Below are positions 49,855-61,807 of a stretch of 64,000 nt of DNA, piece after piece. The DNA lies in NCBI RefSeq assembly GCF_029168945.1, contig NC_083603.1:13826001-13890000 (forward strand), written 5' to 3'. Source of the stretch: Cannabis sativa. Its lineage: Eukaryota > Streptophyta > Magnoliopsida > Rosales > Cannabaceae. A program made the position numbers and the translations under genes. The notes below the pieces were generated by a model. The model had not been told where the DNA came from. It was given only the letters and a program-made list of their open reading frames with translations, and did no database searches. How positions within the stretch are numbered: position 1 is the first letter of the stretch; each line of letters opens with the position of its first letter.

Positions 49855-50931
49855 ATGGACTTCGTAATCGGTTTGCCTAGAACCACAGGGATGTATGATT
49901 CTGTTTGGGTTATCGTGGACAGATTCACAAAGTCAGCTCACTTCTTACCAGTGAAAGTTACATATTCAGTGGATCAATATGCTGAATTGTATGTGAAGGA
50001 GATAGTTCGTCTCCATGGAGCCCCTAAATCTATTGTATCAGACAGGGATCCAAAGTTCACATCGAAGTTTTGGGTGAGTCTCCAGAAGGCTATGGGTACC
50101 AGATTAAAGTTTAGTACAGCCTTTCACCCTCAGACTGATGGTCAGTCAGAAAGAACTATCCAGATTTTAGAAGACCTATTGCGAGCCTGTGTCATGGACT
50201 TTGAGGGTTCATGGGTTAAGTACTTGCCTCTAATTGAATTCTCCTACAACAACAGCTACCAAAGTACAATAGGGATGGCTCCCTATGAGATGTTATATGG
50301 TAGAAAATGTCGTTCCCCTATCCATTGGGACGAGACAGGAGAAAGGAAGTACCTGGGTCCTGAGTTAGTGCAGAGGACCAATGAAGTTATTGATAAGATC
50401 AAGGCTCGGATGCTTGCTTCTCAAAGCAGGCAGAAAAGTTATGCTGATCCAAAGCGCAGAGATGTCACATTTCAGGCAGGGGAACATGTTTTCCTGCGAG
50501 TTTCACCCATGAAGGGTGTTCGGCGCTTCGGGAAGAAGGGTAAGTTAAGCCCTAGGTTCATTGGGCCATTTCAGATACTTGAGAAGGTCGGGCAGGTAGC
50601 GTATCGGCTAGCCTTACCACCAGCATTGTCAGCTGTTCATGACGTATTTCACATTTCTATGTTAAGGAAATACGTGTCAGACCCGACTCATGTCTTGAGT
50701 TATGAAGCCCTTGAACTTCAACCAGACTTATCCTATGAAGAGCAACTTTGTTCGATTTTGGATAGAAAAGAAAAAGTTCTTCGGAACAAGACTATTGCAC
50801 TGGTTAAGGTGCTCTGGAGGAATAGTAAGGTGGAAGAAGCCACCTGGGAGTTGGAGTCAGATATGAGGACTCAACATCCAGAGCTATTCAGGTTAGATTT
50901 CGAGGACGAAATCCTATTAACGGGGGGATAA
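49855..50931 (+). CDS. Gypsy E pol: integrase core and chromodomain
   Basis: 358 residues from MDFVIGLPRTTG. Integrase triad D2, D63 (SDRD) and E99, with 35 residues between the last two. The GPF/Y-like region [21 protein letters not shown] is near 235-255. A chromodomain-like C-terminus [18 protein letters not shown] follows. The Met is internal to the polyprotein, not a natural start. The stop TAA is inside the polypurine tract. Confidence 0.88.
   Translation: MDFVIGLPRTTGMYDSVWVIVDRFTKSAHFLPVKVTYSVDQYAELYVKEIVRLHGAPKSIVSDRDPKFTSKFWVSLQKAMGTRLKFSTAFHPQTDGQSERTIQILEDLLRACVMDFEGSWVKYLPLIEFSYNNSYQSTIGMAPYEMLYGRKCRSPIHWDETGERKYLGPELVQRTNEVIDKIKARMLASQSRQKSYADPKRRDVTFQAGEHVFLRVSPMKGVRRFGKKGKLSPRFIGPFQILEKVGQVAYRLALPPALSAVHDVFHISMLRKYVSDPTHVLSYEALELQPDLSYEEQLCSILDRKEKVLRNKTIALVKVLWRNSKVEEATWELESDMRTQHPELFRLDFEDEILLTGG
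50917..50931 (+). other. Polypurine tract of Gypsy E
   Basis: AACGGGGGGATAA immediately before the 3' LTR; it overlaps the last codons of pol. Confidence 0.85.
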
Positions 50932-50932
50932 T

Positions 50933-52996
50933 TGTAATGACCGCTCTAGTAATATGATTAGAAAAGGCAATTAGCACTAATTTTTATTATTTTATCATTA
51001 TTTGTGAATTAATTTATTTGTGGACCCCAATATTTAGAAATAAATATTAGAGTTATAATTTCTCAATTCTGGAGATTTTATTAAACTCTAGGGGTATTAT
51101 TTAGCTTATATGTGAAATATATTAATTTTGTAATTTTGCTCGGCGACAACGGAAAATGCGATGGATGGCTAGATTAATCACATGGGTAAGTTTAGAACCT
51201 TATTTCATAGTGGGAAATAATTTAGAGAGAATAAAATATCGGGATTGAGCGGGGTTATGGAATTTGACCATTTTACCCCTAGCTTTAGAAATACCCAAGT
51301 TATAATTTTGAGGGCATTTTAGTCTTTTACTATTAAGGGGAATAGGTGGCTGCCCCATTTGTTGACACCTAGCACATGACTATTAATTAAGGAAAACCCT
51401 TTTCTTTTGGGGAAAAATCAAAGAAAATCAAATTAAAAGAAAATTTCATTTTTCCCTTGAACTCTCTCTCTTTCTCTTGTTCGGCTGAGACAAAAACCAG
51501 AGCAAGACCAATTCTTTCCTTCCAAATTCTCTGAATTTAAGCTAGGGATTGAAGGAGGAGCAATCAAAGGTAACCCTAGAACTATGGTGTTATGTTTTAA
51601 GCTTTAAAGGTTAGTTTGAATTTGTAATTTTGAGATTTAGTGGCTGTTAGGTTTAGGCTTGCTTAAGGTTCGAATTGTAGGGTTTAATTGAGTTGATTTT
51701 ATCTTCTTGTGACTGGTTTTGATGGTTGGATTAGGTTGTATGCAATTTTAAGCTTTGAGTTCAAAGCTTTGAGCTTTAATGGCAAGTTGATGTTTATTGT
51801 GTTTTTCTGTGAAATACTGGCTGGGTTTTATTGTATATGCCTTGATTAGGAGCTCTGGAGAGTTTGGTAAAGATTGGGCTTGATTTGAATCAAGGGGGAG
51901 AAAATTTTGGGTTTCTGCAGATGAACCGGAATTCCGGTTCTGGGTGGTCTATACCAACCGGTCGACCGGTTGGTGACCCAGAACCGGGATACCGGTTGGA
52001 TCCCTCGCCTGTTGGGGGTTTTTCCAGAACCCTAGTTTTAGCCAATTTTGGGTTATATAGGGTATTGCCATGAGGTTTATTGATAGGGAAACTTTTGGTT
52101 TCGAGTTTTAAGTCCCGAAAAGTGATTTGGCGAGTCACTCATCTGTGTTACCGTTATTGTGATTAGGGCATCCATCTAGCACGTGAATTCCGTTCAGGTC
52201 GGCCAGCACACTTGAATTCGGAAAACAGGTAAGAACTGTGTATAATGTATGATGTGATTATCTGAATGTGTGTATATGTGTTTATATATGCATGCTTGAA
52301 ATATGTTAAACACTACCAACACTTGTGTGAGTGTATTGGTACAGTGATTGTTGTTAATTTGAGTACGATACAGTGATACCAACACAAACATAGAAAATGC
52401 TAAGGTGTGTGGTACATCACTCAGTGATACTCAGTGATCGGGATAAACCCTACCAACACTCGTACAGCGAGGTACGTTGTGTATGTGGTATAGTGGTTGT
52501 ACCCTGGTATTGAACGTTCATGCTCATCTGTTAAGCTCTGTAAATAGGTGTATGGGCGCCTATTTACAGGTCGGAAATTATATGGTATGTTATATGCATT
52601 TCTTACTGAGTCTGTTGACTCACAGTTTCTGCTTCCATGTGTAGGTAAAGGAAAGGCGAAGGCTGAACAGGAGTGATCCTGAGCTCGGGTGAGATTGTAC
52701 ATGTCAAGCAGCGCGACCTGGAGTGTTCGGTCTCGGGACATCTGGGAGTTGTATTTTGAATGTCGCTGTGCGACCTGTAAATCTGTATATTTTGGAATGT
52801 ATGTTTAAAAAGTAAAGTTTGTAAAGTTTTAAAAATCGGGATCCCGGCACTTGTAAATATTTTATTATATTACAAAGTTTAATGTTTAATGCAAAAGTTT
52901 TAATTTGACACGTTTTTCGAGAAATTTCTTTGATTAGCAAAGATCGCACAATTATTGAAAAAGCACTGTAGCGTGCCTTAGCATTAGGGCGTTACA
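50933..52996 (+). repeat. 3' LTR of Gypsy E
   Basis: 2064 bases. Identical to the 5' LTR over long stretches. Differences cluster near 51914-52010, 52535-52565 and 52600-52640. A 16-bp palindrome AACCGGAATTCCGGTT (51924-51939) and a 22-bp palindrome around GGTCGACC (51953-51974) are intact here but partly changed in the 5' LTR. Confidence 0.95.
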
Positions 52997-53001
52997 GTTA
53001 C

Positions 53002-53097
53002 TCAGGGGGAGTTGTTATTTGTTCTTGCTAACTTTAATTTGTAGGTACTTTGTGTTAAAAAAATATTTTGTTCATCTAAAGTGCCAAAGGGGGAGAT
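53002..53097 (+). other. SIRE 3' spacer and polypurine tract
   Basis: Contains two purine runs, AGGGGGAG at about 53005 and CCAAAGGGGGAGAT at 53084-53097. The second directly abuts the 3' LTR and is the likely primer. Confidence 0.75.
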
Positions 53098-54123
53098 TGT
53101 AAAGTCCTTTTTTGGCAAGTTAGTTGACAAAATATTTTTTATTTAATGGTAAGATATCTTTGCATTTATAACCGATTGTCTTACCTTGTATATTCAGATT
53201 TGGTTGATCTTTTCTATGATAGCGAAGATACTTTTTCCAGCTGGACTTTCCTTTATTTAGGAAACTTCTTGTAAGAGAATGTTTTCTCTTATGGAAAGTT
53301 GGTTTATAAAGGAAACCTTGATTAAATGCCTTATCCTCGTTAAATTCGGTTGTATCTTAATACAATCAAAATATCTAATCTGTTTTTGGCCGGAATCCAG
53401 TCTTAATTGAGGATCAGACCCGATTATAGCAAGTTTCCTTTTTCTGGTCTGATTGGCTGCGTCAGCTTCCGATTCTGATGTTGCAGATCGTGTTTTTCTT
53501 AGGAAAGTTTTGTACAGCTGTAGATTCGATCTTGTGACTGTCTCTAGGGTTTCTATGTTCTATAAATAGGACCTAGAGAGTAGCCATTCGAATTAGCTCT
53601 TCCATTATTTATTTTTTGCATTTATCTTATTTGAGAGAAGAGTGTTTCTTTATTATGTGAGAGCCTAGCTGTTCATCTAGGTTCTAGTATTTTATATATC
53701 AGTTCTTACTCTATTCTAGAGTTTGTTAAGAACGGCTTGACTGAACAAGAGAGTAGTCTTCGAGAGAAGACTTGTTGAAGCCTTACTTTGGGAGGAAGTA
53801 AGCACTCACACTTAAAAGACGAAGGGAGTTCGGGCTTGAAGGTGTTTTAGAAGTCAGATTCATAAAGTTTATTACAAAGGATTGCGGCAATAATTTAGAG
53901 GGAGTCTAAACTTGTATAAGTCAATTGTCTTTGTAATTGTTGATACTTTATTAATTGATTTCATTCTCTGGGCGTGGCCCCGTGGACTGGGAGTGTTTGG
54001 GAGAACACTGATACAACGTACAAATCTCTTGTGTCAAGTTATTTATTTTTCTGCAAATATTTTAATATTCTGCCTGTTCTGTTTTGTCACTGCAAAACTG
54101 GTTTCTGCAGTAGCCGAATTACA
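53098..54123 (+). repeat. 3' LTR of SIRE element D (right end uncertain)
   Basis: Starts TGTAAAGTCC after the polypurine tract. A TATA box TATAAATAGG lies at 53561-53570. The best TG..CA end with TGTAA/TTACA symmetry is 54123, but CTCA near 54188 is possible because coding-like sequence starts there on the other strand. The 5' LTR is outside the window, so the end cannot be checked. Confidence 0.65.
53561..53570 (+). promoter_or_regulatory. Candidate TATA box in SIRE LTR
   Basis: TATAAATAGG within the LTR, a strong match to the plant consensus. Confidence 0.5.
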
Positions 54124-54190
54124 TTCTGCTTCTGCAAGCGTATATAGTTTTATATTTTTGTATATATCATTGACATTTGCAAAAACTCAA

Positions 54191-54310
54191 TTTTCTACCT
54201 CTATTCATATTTTCATCTAATGTATTACTAACAGACTGTATTTCTTCATTATTAGTTGAAGGCACAAAATTAACATCATTCTCAGAATTAGAACTGATTT
54301 GAGCAGACAT
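54191..54310 (-). pseudogene. Possible first-exon fragment, hAT-transposase-like N-terminus
   Basis: The minus strand reads MSAQISSNSENDVNFVPSTN.. and stays open for about 40 residues to NRGRK, where the SIRE LTR begins. Acidic/Ser/Asn-rich starts followed by a basic RGRK cluster occur in plant hAT transposases, but no BED finger or catalytic region is present, so this is a weak guess. A pyrimidine-poor AG precedes the ATG by about 16 bases. It could equally be a host gene's start or chance. Confidence 0.25.
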
Positions 54311-55599
54311 TATTCTTTAATTAACCTACAATAATACCATATTCTCATGCCTATCAATGCACGCAACTACTTAGAAAATATAATAAATATATTTAAAAAA
54401 GTCGGACAACATTCTTCCTATTTTATTAACCTAACAATCTGTCAATTTCAACCGCAAACAATCAGATAATACTCAAGTTTGGATCCTTATCTCATCGCAA
54501 CACACAAATTTCACAAATCCTACTTCACTAAAACAGGTAAGTTATCAACCTTCCATTATCACCGCAACACACAAAGTCTTTGAACCTACTTCTCTATGGA
54601 TGAAAATATAAGATATTCAAGCTTTCCTGTTGAATTCTATGTAATATAGCAATTATATGAAATATACCTCAAATGTAATAAAATTCGAGCTATAGTAAGT
54701 GTCACCACATAAGAGTTGTAGTAGTTTCCATTGTCATAAGAAAGATCAAGATAGGCTCATCACAGTGATTCTTAAGCATCACCTGTAAAGATCAAAACAA
54801 GACCAAGAGATAAATAAAAAAGAAAAATTGTATAGTCAAACCATTTTATTCAAAGTTCAATTATGCAACACATATGGAACATTCAACGGAAAGTGATAAA
54901 GATGTCTTAATAGAATACACTATATTCCCTTGTGTTAGTTATGAACATATGCAACATATAGTGAAAATAAGCTAAAATATGCTACATTTGTTTTCTTAGA
55001 ATGTAGCACAAAGGTTCCCTCGTTTGGTTCCATAGACATAACAGTACCTTGATGCGATGAGCCATCCAGCAATTGGCCATAAGCAACAATTTATGCGTGT
55101 GAGAAATGAAACTAAACTAGAGAATTGTAATAAATTATTGTTCATAACTTGACAAATATTGCAACCAGAAGAACAATGCAGAGGCCCCAAGCTCATTTTT
55201 CATTAAGAAAAAACATAACATGAATGGAAGAATTACATCATTATACAAAATTCAACACTGAGCAACTATCCAATTAACTAACACCACCTCAAAATCTTGA
55301 CTTATAAAGACAATGTTATGATATAGCCTAGGTGTAATTTTGTTATTCACAATACTAGCTCCAGTACTAATCTTCAACAGATCTAAAATGAAAGTAGAAG
55401 AACCGTTCCTCAATAACATCAAATTCTACACTACGACTGTACCACAAACCCAAATACAATAAACCATGAAAAGCCTAGAAAACCAGCAACGATAACCTTA
55501 CCTGATAGAAAAGTTTTCAATTATACAAGCTAGCTTTGTAACAATCAAAAGATTGGCAGATATACATACCTACAACTTGGAAATGTTTTATTTTATATT
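54311..55599. other. Unassigned non-repetitive-looking sequence
   Basis: No convincing ORF. Two imperfect direct copies of a 45-base block sharing ATCACCGCAACACACAAA/CATCGCAACACACAAA are near 54490 and 54555. May be leader or intron of whatever the 54191-54310 fragment belonged to. Small ORFs at 54996-55196 have no recognisable motif. Confidence 0.4.
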
Positions 55600-56468
55600 T
55601 CAGATGGATGCGATTGGCCAGGAGGAGCCTATAGGCCGGCCAAGGGGAGCCTATAGGCTGGCCATGATCTGTTCACAAGCTGGCCAGCTAAAAAGTGACT
55701 TCTGGATCCAAGGAGACTTCGTTCCACTAAGGGAACCTAACCTCTTCAAGGAAACAATGTACACAGATGTGCTCAACTTGCAAAAGGCTGGCCTCCACAC
55801 TCAAAGGTTGGCCTCCTCTTGGTGGAGCTATGGTAACCTGCCAGGTCTTGGCAGAACTATGGTCAGCGAGGATTGACGTGTAGGACCATGGACGACCAGA
55901 CTTTCTTGTAGGCCTATGGATGGCCAAGATTGACCTGGCAAGATTTCATGTACAACTCTACACGTGGACACAAGATATGGACTGGGAATTGGGACCTAAA
56001 AGTCCAACAAACTGGTTGAAGAATATCTAGAATCAAGGGCATTTGATCTTTTGTAAATATCTAACTAACAATGATATTTTTAAGGGATTTGAATTGTAAA
56101 CATAGGGTTTAAGGCTTCTTATATAAAGGCCTTAACCCTAGCCTATAAACCTATGCTGCCTCTAAATCACTTAGCCTCCAAATAGCTCTCTCTCTCTCTC
56201 TCTCTCTCTCTCATGTACACGCCCATTAGGGCTCTCTCTCTCTTCTCTTCATCTCTCTCACACGCCTACTCTAGGCTAGCTAACACCTTTGGCTGGCCAC
56301 TACCCTAGGTTGTCCAACACCCTAGACTGTCCAACACATGAGATCTACCTTTGTAATCCTAAGGGTGCTATAACAGATCCCACCTATAGTGATCTAGATA
56401 GTATTTCCCTTTGTATAATACAACGAAAGCAGGAGTAAGTCATTACCCGCTATCACAAGGAGGCCAAA
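55600..56468 (+). repeat. Probable LTR fragment of another Gypsy (Tat-like) element
   Basis: Has a TATA-like CTTATATAAAGGCC at 56117-56130, a (TC)n run at 56185-56212 and the phrase CGAAAGCAGGAGTAAGTCATTACC near 56424, which resembles the promoter-proximal end of Tat-type LTRs as I remember them. It stops where Gypsy F begins at 56469. The 107-codon ORF at 55553-55876 has a repetitive GGCTGGCCA-derived sequence and no motif. Confidence 0.4.
56185..56212. repeat. (CT)n microsatellite
   Basis: Fourteen uninterrupted CT repeats. Confidence 0.95.
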
Positions 56469-58434
56469 TGTAACGCCCTAACTAGCATAGGCGTGTTAAC
56501 ATGATTTTAAACTTACTGTGCAGCTCGTTGCTAATCAACGAGGTTATTGGAAAACGTGATTAATTAAAATTTTGCTTTTTCATTAAAACATAACATATTA
56601 CATTAATAAAATACTGGGATCTCGTTTACAAAATACAGTTATAAAAGTTTGCGATACATATAATCAAAAGTTTGTCGCCTAGCGACTAATTAACGAAAGC
56701 CCCGACGTCCCGAGGATCGTACGCCCCAGGCCTAACCGCCCCGACATGTACAACCTCCATCTGCTCGTTCTCACGATTCCTCAGCTTTGGCTTTGCCCTT
56801 ACCTACAGATAAACATTTGAGTCGACGGACTCAGTAAGAAAAGCATAATATAATTATAAAAATAACCCGGGTTATAATCTGGCGCCCATACACCCGATCA
56901 TAACCCTAATCCCCGTGTCTCACACGGTAATGAGTCTAGAACGTTCATAAGACAATACTATCGACCATAATGTTAGCCTATACTCAATATTCTAATCATA
57001 CTCTAGCCATATTGATGTGACAGCATCGATCAATATTCTAGCCAACATACATTTATCAATAATCAGTACAACTCTATGTATACTATTATTGTTATCCATG
57101 TAATCTAACAGGCAATAACACATGTACGCTAAACATGTAATAACATATGCATGATATTATACTAATCTTACATTAATTCCGAATTCAGGTGTGCCAGTCA
57201 ACCTGAGTGGAACAACCGATCGGCGAATTATAGGCTCCTAAATCACATTGATTCCAAAACATATAAGTGATCCACTAAATCAGAACTGGGACAAAGGTTT
57301 AAAACCAAAACTTAACCTATTGTAACCTAATACAAAAATATCCCAAACTAGCAGGGAATAAACTACCTGAAAACCTGAAATTAACACAAAACGACCAGCT
57401 GAAAAAAACTGGTTTTCACCTCCTGCAGCAAAATCAGGGTAACCGGTTTTACATGCAGTGTAAAACCAGTTAGCCAGTTTTACCCAAAAAACCAACAACA
57501 AACAAACCCCCAACCAAAACATTTCCAAACTCAACCAAACTTTCCAGACCTGCATGTTATACCCCAATAAACATTTTCCAAGCAACAAAACAACATTCAA
57601 AGCTTACAATCAAAATTCACCATTAAAGCTTCAAGCTTGAGTTCCAAAACTCAAAGCTTGTCTAAAACTTCAAATAACTAACAATTCATGCTTAAATTAA
57701 CATATTCTAACATATCTTAACTGTAGAAACTTAATTTAAACATCAGCAACAAGTAAAGAACTCAAACTCTCAAAACATGCAAAATTCATAACTTTGAATT
57801 TCAAGAACACGAAAGGGAAATTGTCAAGAAGCTTACCCTAGCTTGAATCACTAAGAACTGCTGTAAAATGGCAAGATTGAAGACAAAAAATCCAAAACCC
57901 TACCTGCTTAGGGATTTCGTGAGAGAGAGATTGAAAGAGAGAGAATTTTCCAACTTTCTAATTTTCTATTTTGTTTTTAAATAAATGAGAAAAACCTTGA
58001 TTTTACTACACTACATTCAGCCAAATAACTTAAAAAAAAACTGATTTAATTAACTTAATAATTTCACAAAAGACAAAAGGCCAAATGGGGCAAAATGACC
58101 ATTTTGCCCCTCCCACATTGAAAACCATAAAAGGGGTACTTTGGAGTATTTTGGGAAACTCTAAAATCCCGTCTATTCCCGACATTCCCAATGTCTAACT
58201 ATTGTCGCGCTATACTAAAAATACTAAGATGTGATTCTAAAAGCCATACACTGCGTTCCAATGTTGCCGCACACCAAAATATACAAAATTATGAAATTTC
58301 TATATGTGACATAAAAATGCATTCTGAATTCAAATAAAACATCACAAATAATTAATTCAATATTAATAAATAATTTTCATAATAAAGCCCTATTTATCTG
58401 CTAATTTCCAAATTAAAGCTAAGCGGTCTTTACA
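56469..58434 (-). repeat. 3' LTR of Gypsy F
   Basis: 1966 bases, TGTAACGCCC to GGTCTTTACA. Alignable to the Gypsy A LTR but without its CATACTCC array and CCGGAATTCCGG palindromes. The acceptor-like CTGTAG|G is kept (minus strand, near 56806), while the donor position reads ATGTAAG. The ORF at 57280-57600 is LTR sequence. Confidence 0.9.
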
Positions 58435-58452
58435 ACTATCCCCCCCTTAAAA
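58435..58452 (-). other. Polypurine tract of Gypsy F
   Basis: On the minus strand a purine run with seven G in a row abuts the LTR. Confidence 0.85.
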
Positions 58453-61400
58453 GGATTTTGTCCTCGAATTCTAACCTGAACATCTCTGGATATTAAGCTT
58501 TCAAATCTGATTCTAACTCCCAGGTGGCTTCCTCCACCTTGCTGTTTCTCCAGAGTACTTTGACCAAAGCTATGGTTTTATTCCGAAGAACTTTATCTTT
58601 TCTCTCAAGGATCTGAACTGGTTGTTCCTCATAGGACATATCTGGTTGTAGCTCAAGATTCTCATAACTAAGTACATGAGCTGGGTCCGAAACGTACTTT
58701 CTCAACATCGCGACATGAAATACGTTGTGAATTGTTGAAAGACCTGGAGGCAAAGCTAAACGATATGCCACTTATCCAACCTTCTCGAGAATCTCGAAAG
58801 GTCCGGTAAACCTAGGGCATAACTTGCCTCTTTTCCCGAAACGCTTGATTCCCTTCATAGGAGACACCCGTAAGAATACATGATCCCCTACTTAAAATTC
58901 TACATCTCTACGTTTCGGATATGCATAACTTTTCTGCCTGCTTTGAGAAGCAAGCATTCTGGCTTTAATCTTCTCAATTGCTTCATTGGTCCGTTGCACT
59001 GAATCGGGACCTAAGTATTTCTTCTCCCCTGTCTCATCCCAATAGATGGGAGATCTACATTTTCGGCCATACAACAGTTCATAGGGAGCCATCCCTATCG
59101 TACTCTGGAAACTATTATTGTATGAAAATTCTATCAACGGTAGGTATTTACTCCAAGAGCTTTCAAAATCCAAAACATAGGCTCGTAACATATCTTCCAG
59201 TATCTGAATCGTCCTTTCGGACTGTCCATCTGTCTGAGGATGAAAAGTTGTATTGAACTTTAGTTTGGTACCCATAGCCCGTTGTAGACTTTGCCAAAAC
59301 TTCGATGTGAACTTCGGATCTCTATCTGAAATTATGGATTTTGGCACACCGTGCAACCTTACTATTTCCTTGACATACAAATCTGCATATTGATCCATTG
59401 CAAAGGTTGTTTTAACTGGTAGAAAGTGAGAAGACTTCGTAAATCGGTCCACCACAACCCAAATAGAATCAAACAAACCCATGGTTCTAGGTAACCCAAC
59501 CACAAAGTCCATTGCGATATCTTCCCACTTCCACTCAGGTAGGGTTAAAGGCTGCAATAATCCTGCTGGTCTCTGATGTTCAGCCTTAATCTGCTGGTAA
59601 GTTAGGCATCTCGATACGAATTCTACCACATTCTTCTTCATTCCGCTCCACCAGAAGTAGGGTTTCAAATCTTGATACATCTTGGTGGTGTCGGGATGCA
59701 GAGAATAAGGAGTGGTATGAGCTCTTCGAGAATTTCATTTTTGAGTTCCATACTATTAGGAACACAGACTCTGGTCTTAAATAACAACATTCCACTATCT
59801 GAGACTGTATAGTCTTTGGCCGTGCCAGCCGAACCTTCCTCCCTGACTTTAACTAACTCGGAATCAGTTAACTGAGCAGCTTTAATTCGTTCTAGCAGAT
59901 TAGATTGCAGCGTCAAGTTGTGAATCTTGCCTACAACAAACTCAATGCTAGCCCTGACCATGTCCTCTGCTAACTGAGGTGAGATTTGAATCATGCTAGC
60001 TACCTGCCCGGGACCTTTTCTGCTCAGGGCATCGACCACTACATTGGCCTTCCCAGGGTGATAAAGAATCTCACAATCGTAATCCTTGACTAACTCCAAC
60101 CAACGCCTCTGTCTCATATTCAAATCCTTCTCAGTGAAGAAATATTTGAGACTCTTATGGTCAGTATAGATTTCACATCTCTCCCCATAGAGATAATGCC
60201 GCCAAAGTTTTAAAGCAAACACTACCGCGACAAGTTCTAGGTCATGAGTCGGGTATCGCTGTTCATAATCTTTCAACTAACAGGAGGCATAAGCGATAAC
60301 CCGATCGGCTTGCATCAGCACACATCCCAGACCCTGTCTGGATGCATCACAATAAACCACGAACTTTTCTTTGTCAGAAGGCAAAGCTAGCACTGGAGCT
60401 GTAATCAACCTCTGTTTCAGCTCCTGGAAACTAGCCTCACATTTATCTGACCATATAAAACGCTGATTCTTTTTGGTGAGCTCGGTTAAGGGTGTTGAAT
60501 TTTAGAAAACACTTCAACGAACTGACGATAGTAGCCAGCAGACCCAAGAAACTTCTAACTTCTATTAATGTTTTTGGTCTTGGCCAATCTCTGACGGATT
60601 CTATCTTTCCCGAATCCACTTTCATCCCTTCTTTGCTAACAATGTGTCCAAGAAAAGACACCTGTGACAGCCAAAATTCGCAATTCTTGAATTTGGCATA
60701 TAACTTATGTTCTCGAAGTCGCTGTAGAACCATCCAGAGATGTTGCTCATGCTCCTCTTCTGATTGAGAGGACACAAGGATGTCATCGATAAATACAATA
60801 ACGCAATACTCTATTCATCAAGTCCATGGAAGCTACAGGAGCATTGGCCAGTCCAAAAGACATAACCAGAAATTCATAATGTCCATACCTAGTGCGGAAA
60901 GCTGTCTTTGGGATATCCTGCTCTCGGATTCTCAACTGATAATAGCCCGATCGGAGATCAATCTTTGAAAAGACACTCTTCCCCTGAAGTTGATCAAAAA
61001 GATCGTCTATCCTAGGTAAAGGATATTTATTCTTGATTGTTTGCTTATTCAATTCCCAGTAGTCAATGCACATCCGCAAAGATCCATCTTTCTTCTTAAC
61101 AAATAGTACCGGAGCTCCCCAGGGTGACACACTGGGTCGGGTAAACCCTATGTCAAGCAACCCTTGAAGTTGAATTTTTAATTCTTTAAGTTTTGCTGGA
61201 GCCATTCTGTAAGGAGCCTTGGAAACCGGTTCTACTCCAGGTGCCAAGTCAATTATGAAATCAATTTCCTGCTGAGGTTGTAAACTTGGAAGTTCTTCAA
61301 GAAAAACATCTAGAAATTCTCGAACCACCTTGATGTCTTCTGGCCGAACAGTATCTGACAGAGTGGTATCTACTACTACGGCCTGAAACCCTAGGCACCC

Positions 61401-61807
61401 ATCACCAAAACAAACGGTTGTTTGCCTTCAGGCTGGAAGATTACCATCTTCCTCTTATAGTCAATAATGGCTGAATATTTGGATAAGAAATCCATTCCCA
61501 GTATGATATAAAAATCCACTAAATTCATCTCTATCAAATCAGCACTCAACTCTCTATCCTCTATTCTGATTGGCATAGACCTAATCCACCTTTTGGAGAT
61601 AACTAACTCTCCGCCAGGCAGTAGGGTTCCGAACCCTGATTCATAACTATCATGCAGTCTATCCAATTTACCAAAAACTCTAGCCGCCACATAAGAATGA
61701 GTGGCTCTAGAGTCAAACAACACAGAGAAATAAGAGTTGTTGACCGAGAGCTGACCTATAACCACAGAGGGGCTGGCTTCTACATCAGCATGAGTTATCG
61801 CAAACAC
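58453..61807 (-). pseudogene. Gypsy F pol (protease, RT, RNase H, integrase, chromodomain), broken
   Basis: Minus-strand pieces in order: protease 61807-61391, with LFDSRATHS (the Gly of the DSG motif is Arg); a deletion of roughly 25 codons near 61390; RT 61328-60783; a deletion of about 19 bases near 60808 that removes FKDFLDI and shifts frame just before the catalytic FIDD; RT end 60775-60443, with frameshifts near 60500-60525; RNase H 60276-59665, preceded by a TAG; a frameshift near 59730; integrase 59680-58892 with D, SDRD and SER all present; stops near 58890 and 58773; and the chromodomain part 58771-58493 ([18 protein letters not shown]). Several stops look like CAA/CAG to TAA/TAG. 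Confidence 0.9.

Larger units (their letters stand above)
43952..52996 (+). mobile_element. Gypsy LTR retrotransposon E (Tekay-like chromovirus), complete
   Basis: 9045 bases with LTRs 43952-46012 and 50933-52996, both running from TGTAATGACC to GCGTTACA. The flanking duplication is GTTAC (43947-43951 and 52997-53001). A tRNA-Met primer site and a polypurine tract are in place. Its proteins are closely related to those of Gypsy A but the LTRs are a different sequence family. It lies in the SIRE 3' spacer. The LTR pair is near-identical except for a few clusters of differences. Coding capacity is broken by a frameshift in RNase H and compound lesions in integrase. Confidence 0.95.
16552..54123 (+). 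mobile_element. SIRE-like Copia retrotransposon D, split by nested insertions
   Basis: Fragments in consistent plus-strand order: gag (16552-17404), gag end/protease/integrase/RT/RNase H (23386-26974), spacer (26975-27947 and 41941-42116), env-like ORF (42117-43716), 3' spacer (43717-43951 and 52997-53097), 3' LTR from 53098. The domain order integrase-RT-RNase H is Copia. The two spaced zinc knuckles and an extra ORF with a plant-transposon domain after pol are typical of the SIRE/Maximus lineage. The 5' LTR and start of gag lie beyond element B, outside the window. Each gap is an insertion bounded by its own target duplication. The right limit is uncertain (54123 to about 54190) because only one LTR is visible. 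Dense stops and frameshifts show it is old and inactive. Confidence 0.85.

Noticed and set aside
53912..54220. 102-codon hydrophobic ORF
   Set aside because: Overlaps the SIRE LTR end; hydrophobicity comes from T-rich sequence.
55553..55876. 107-codon ORF
   Set aside because: Low-complexity GGCTGGCCA-derived sequence inside a probable LTR fragment; no domain.
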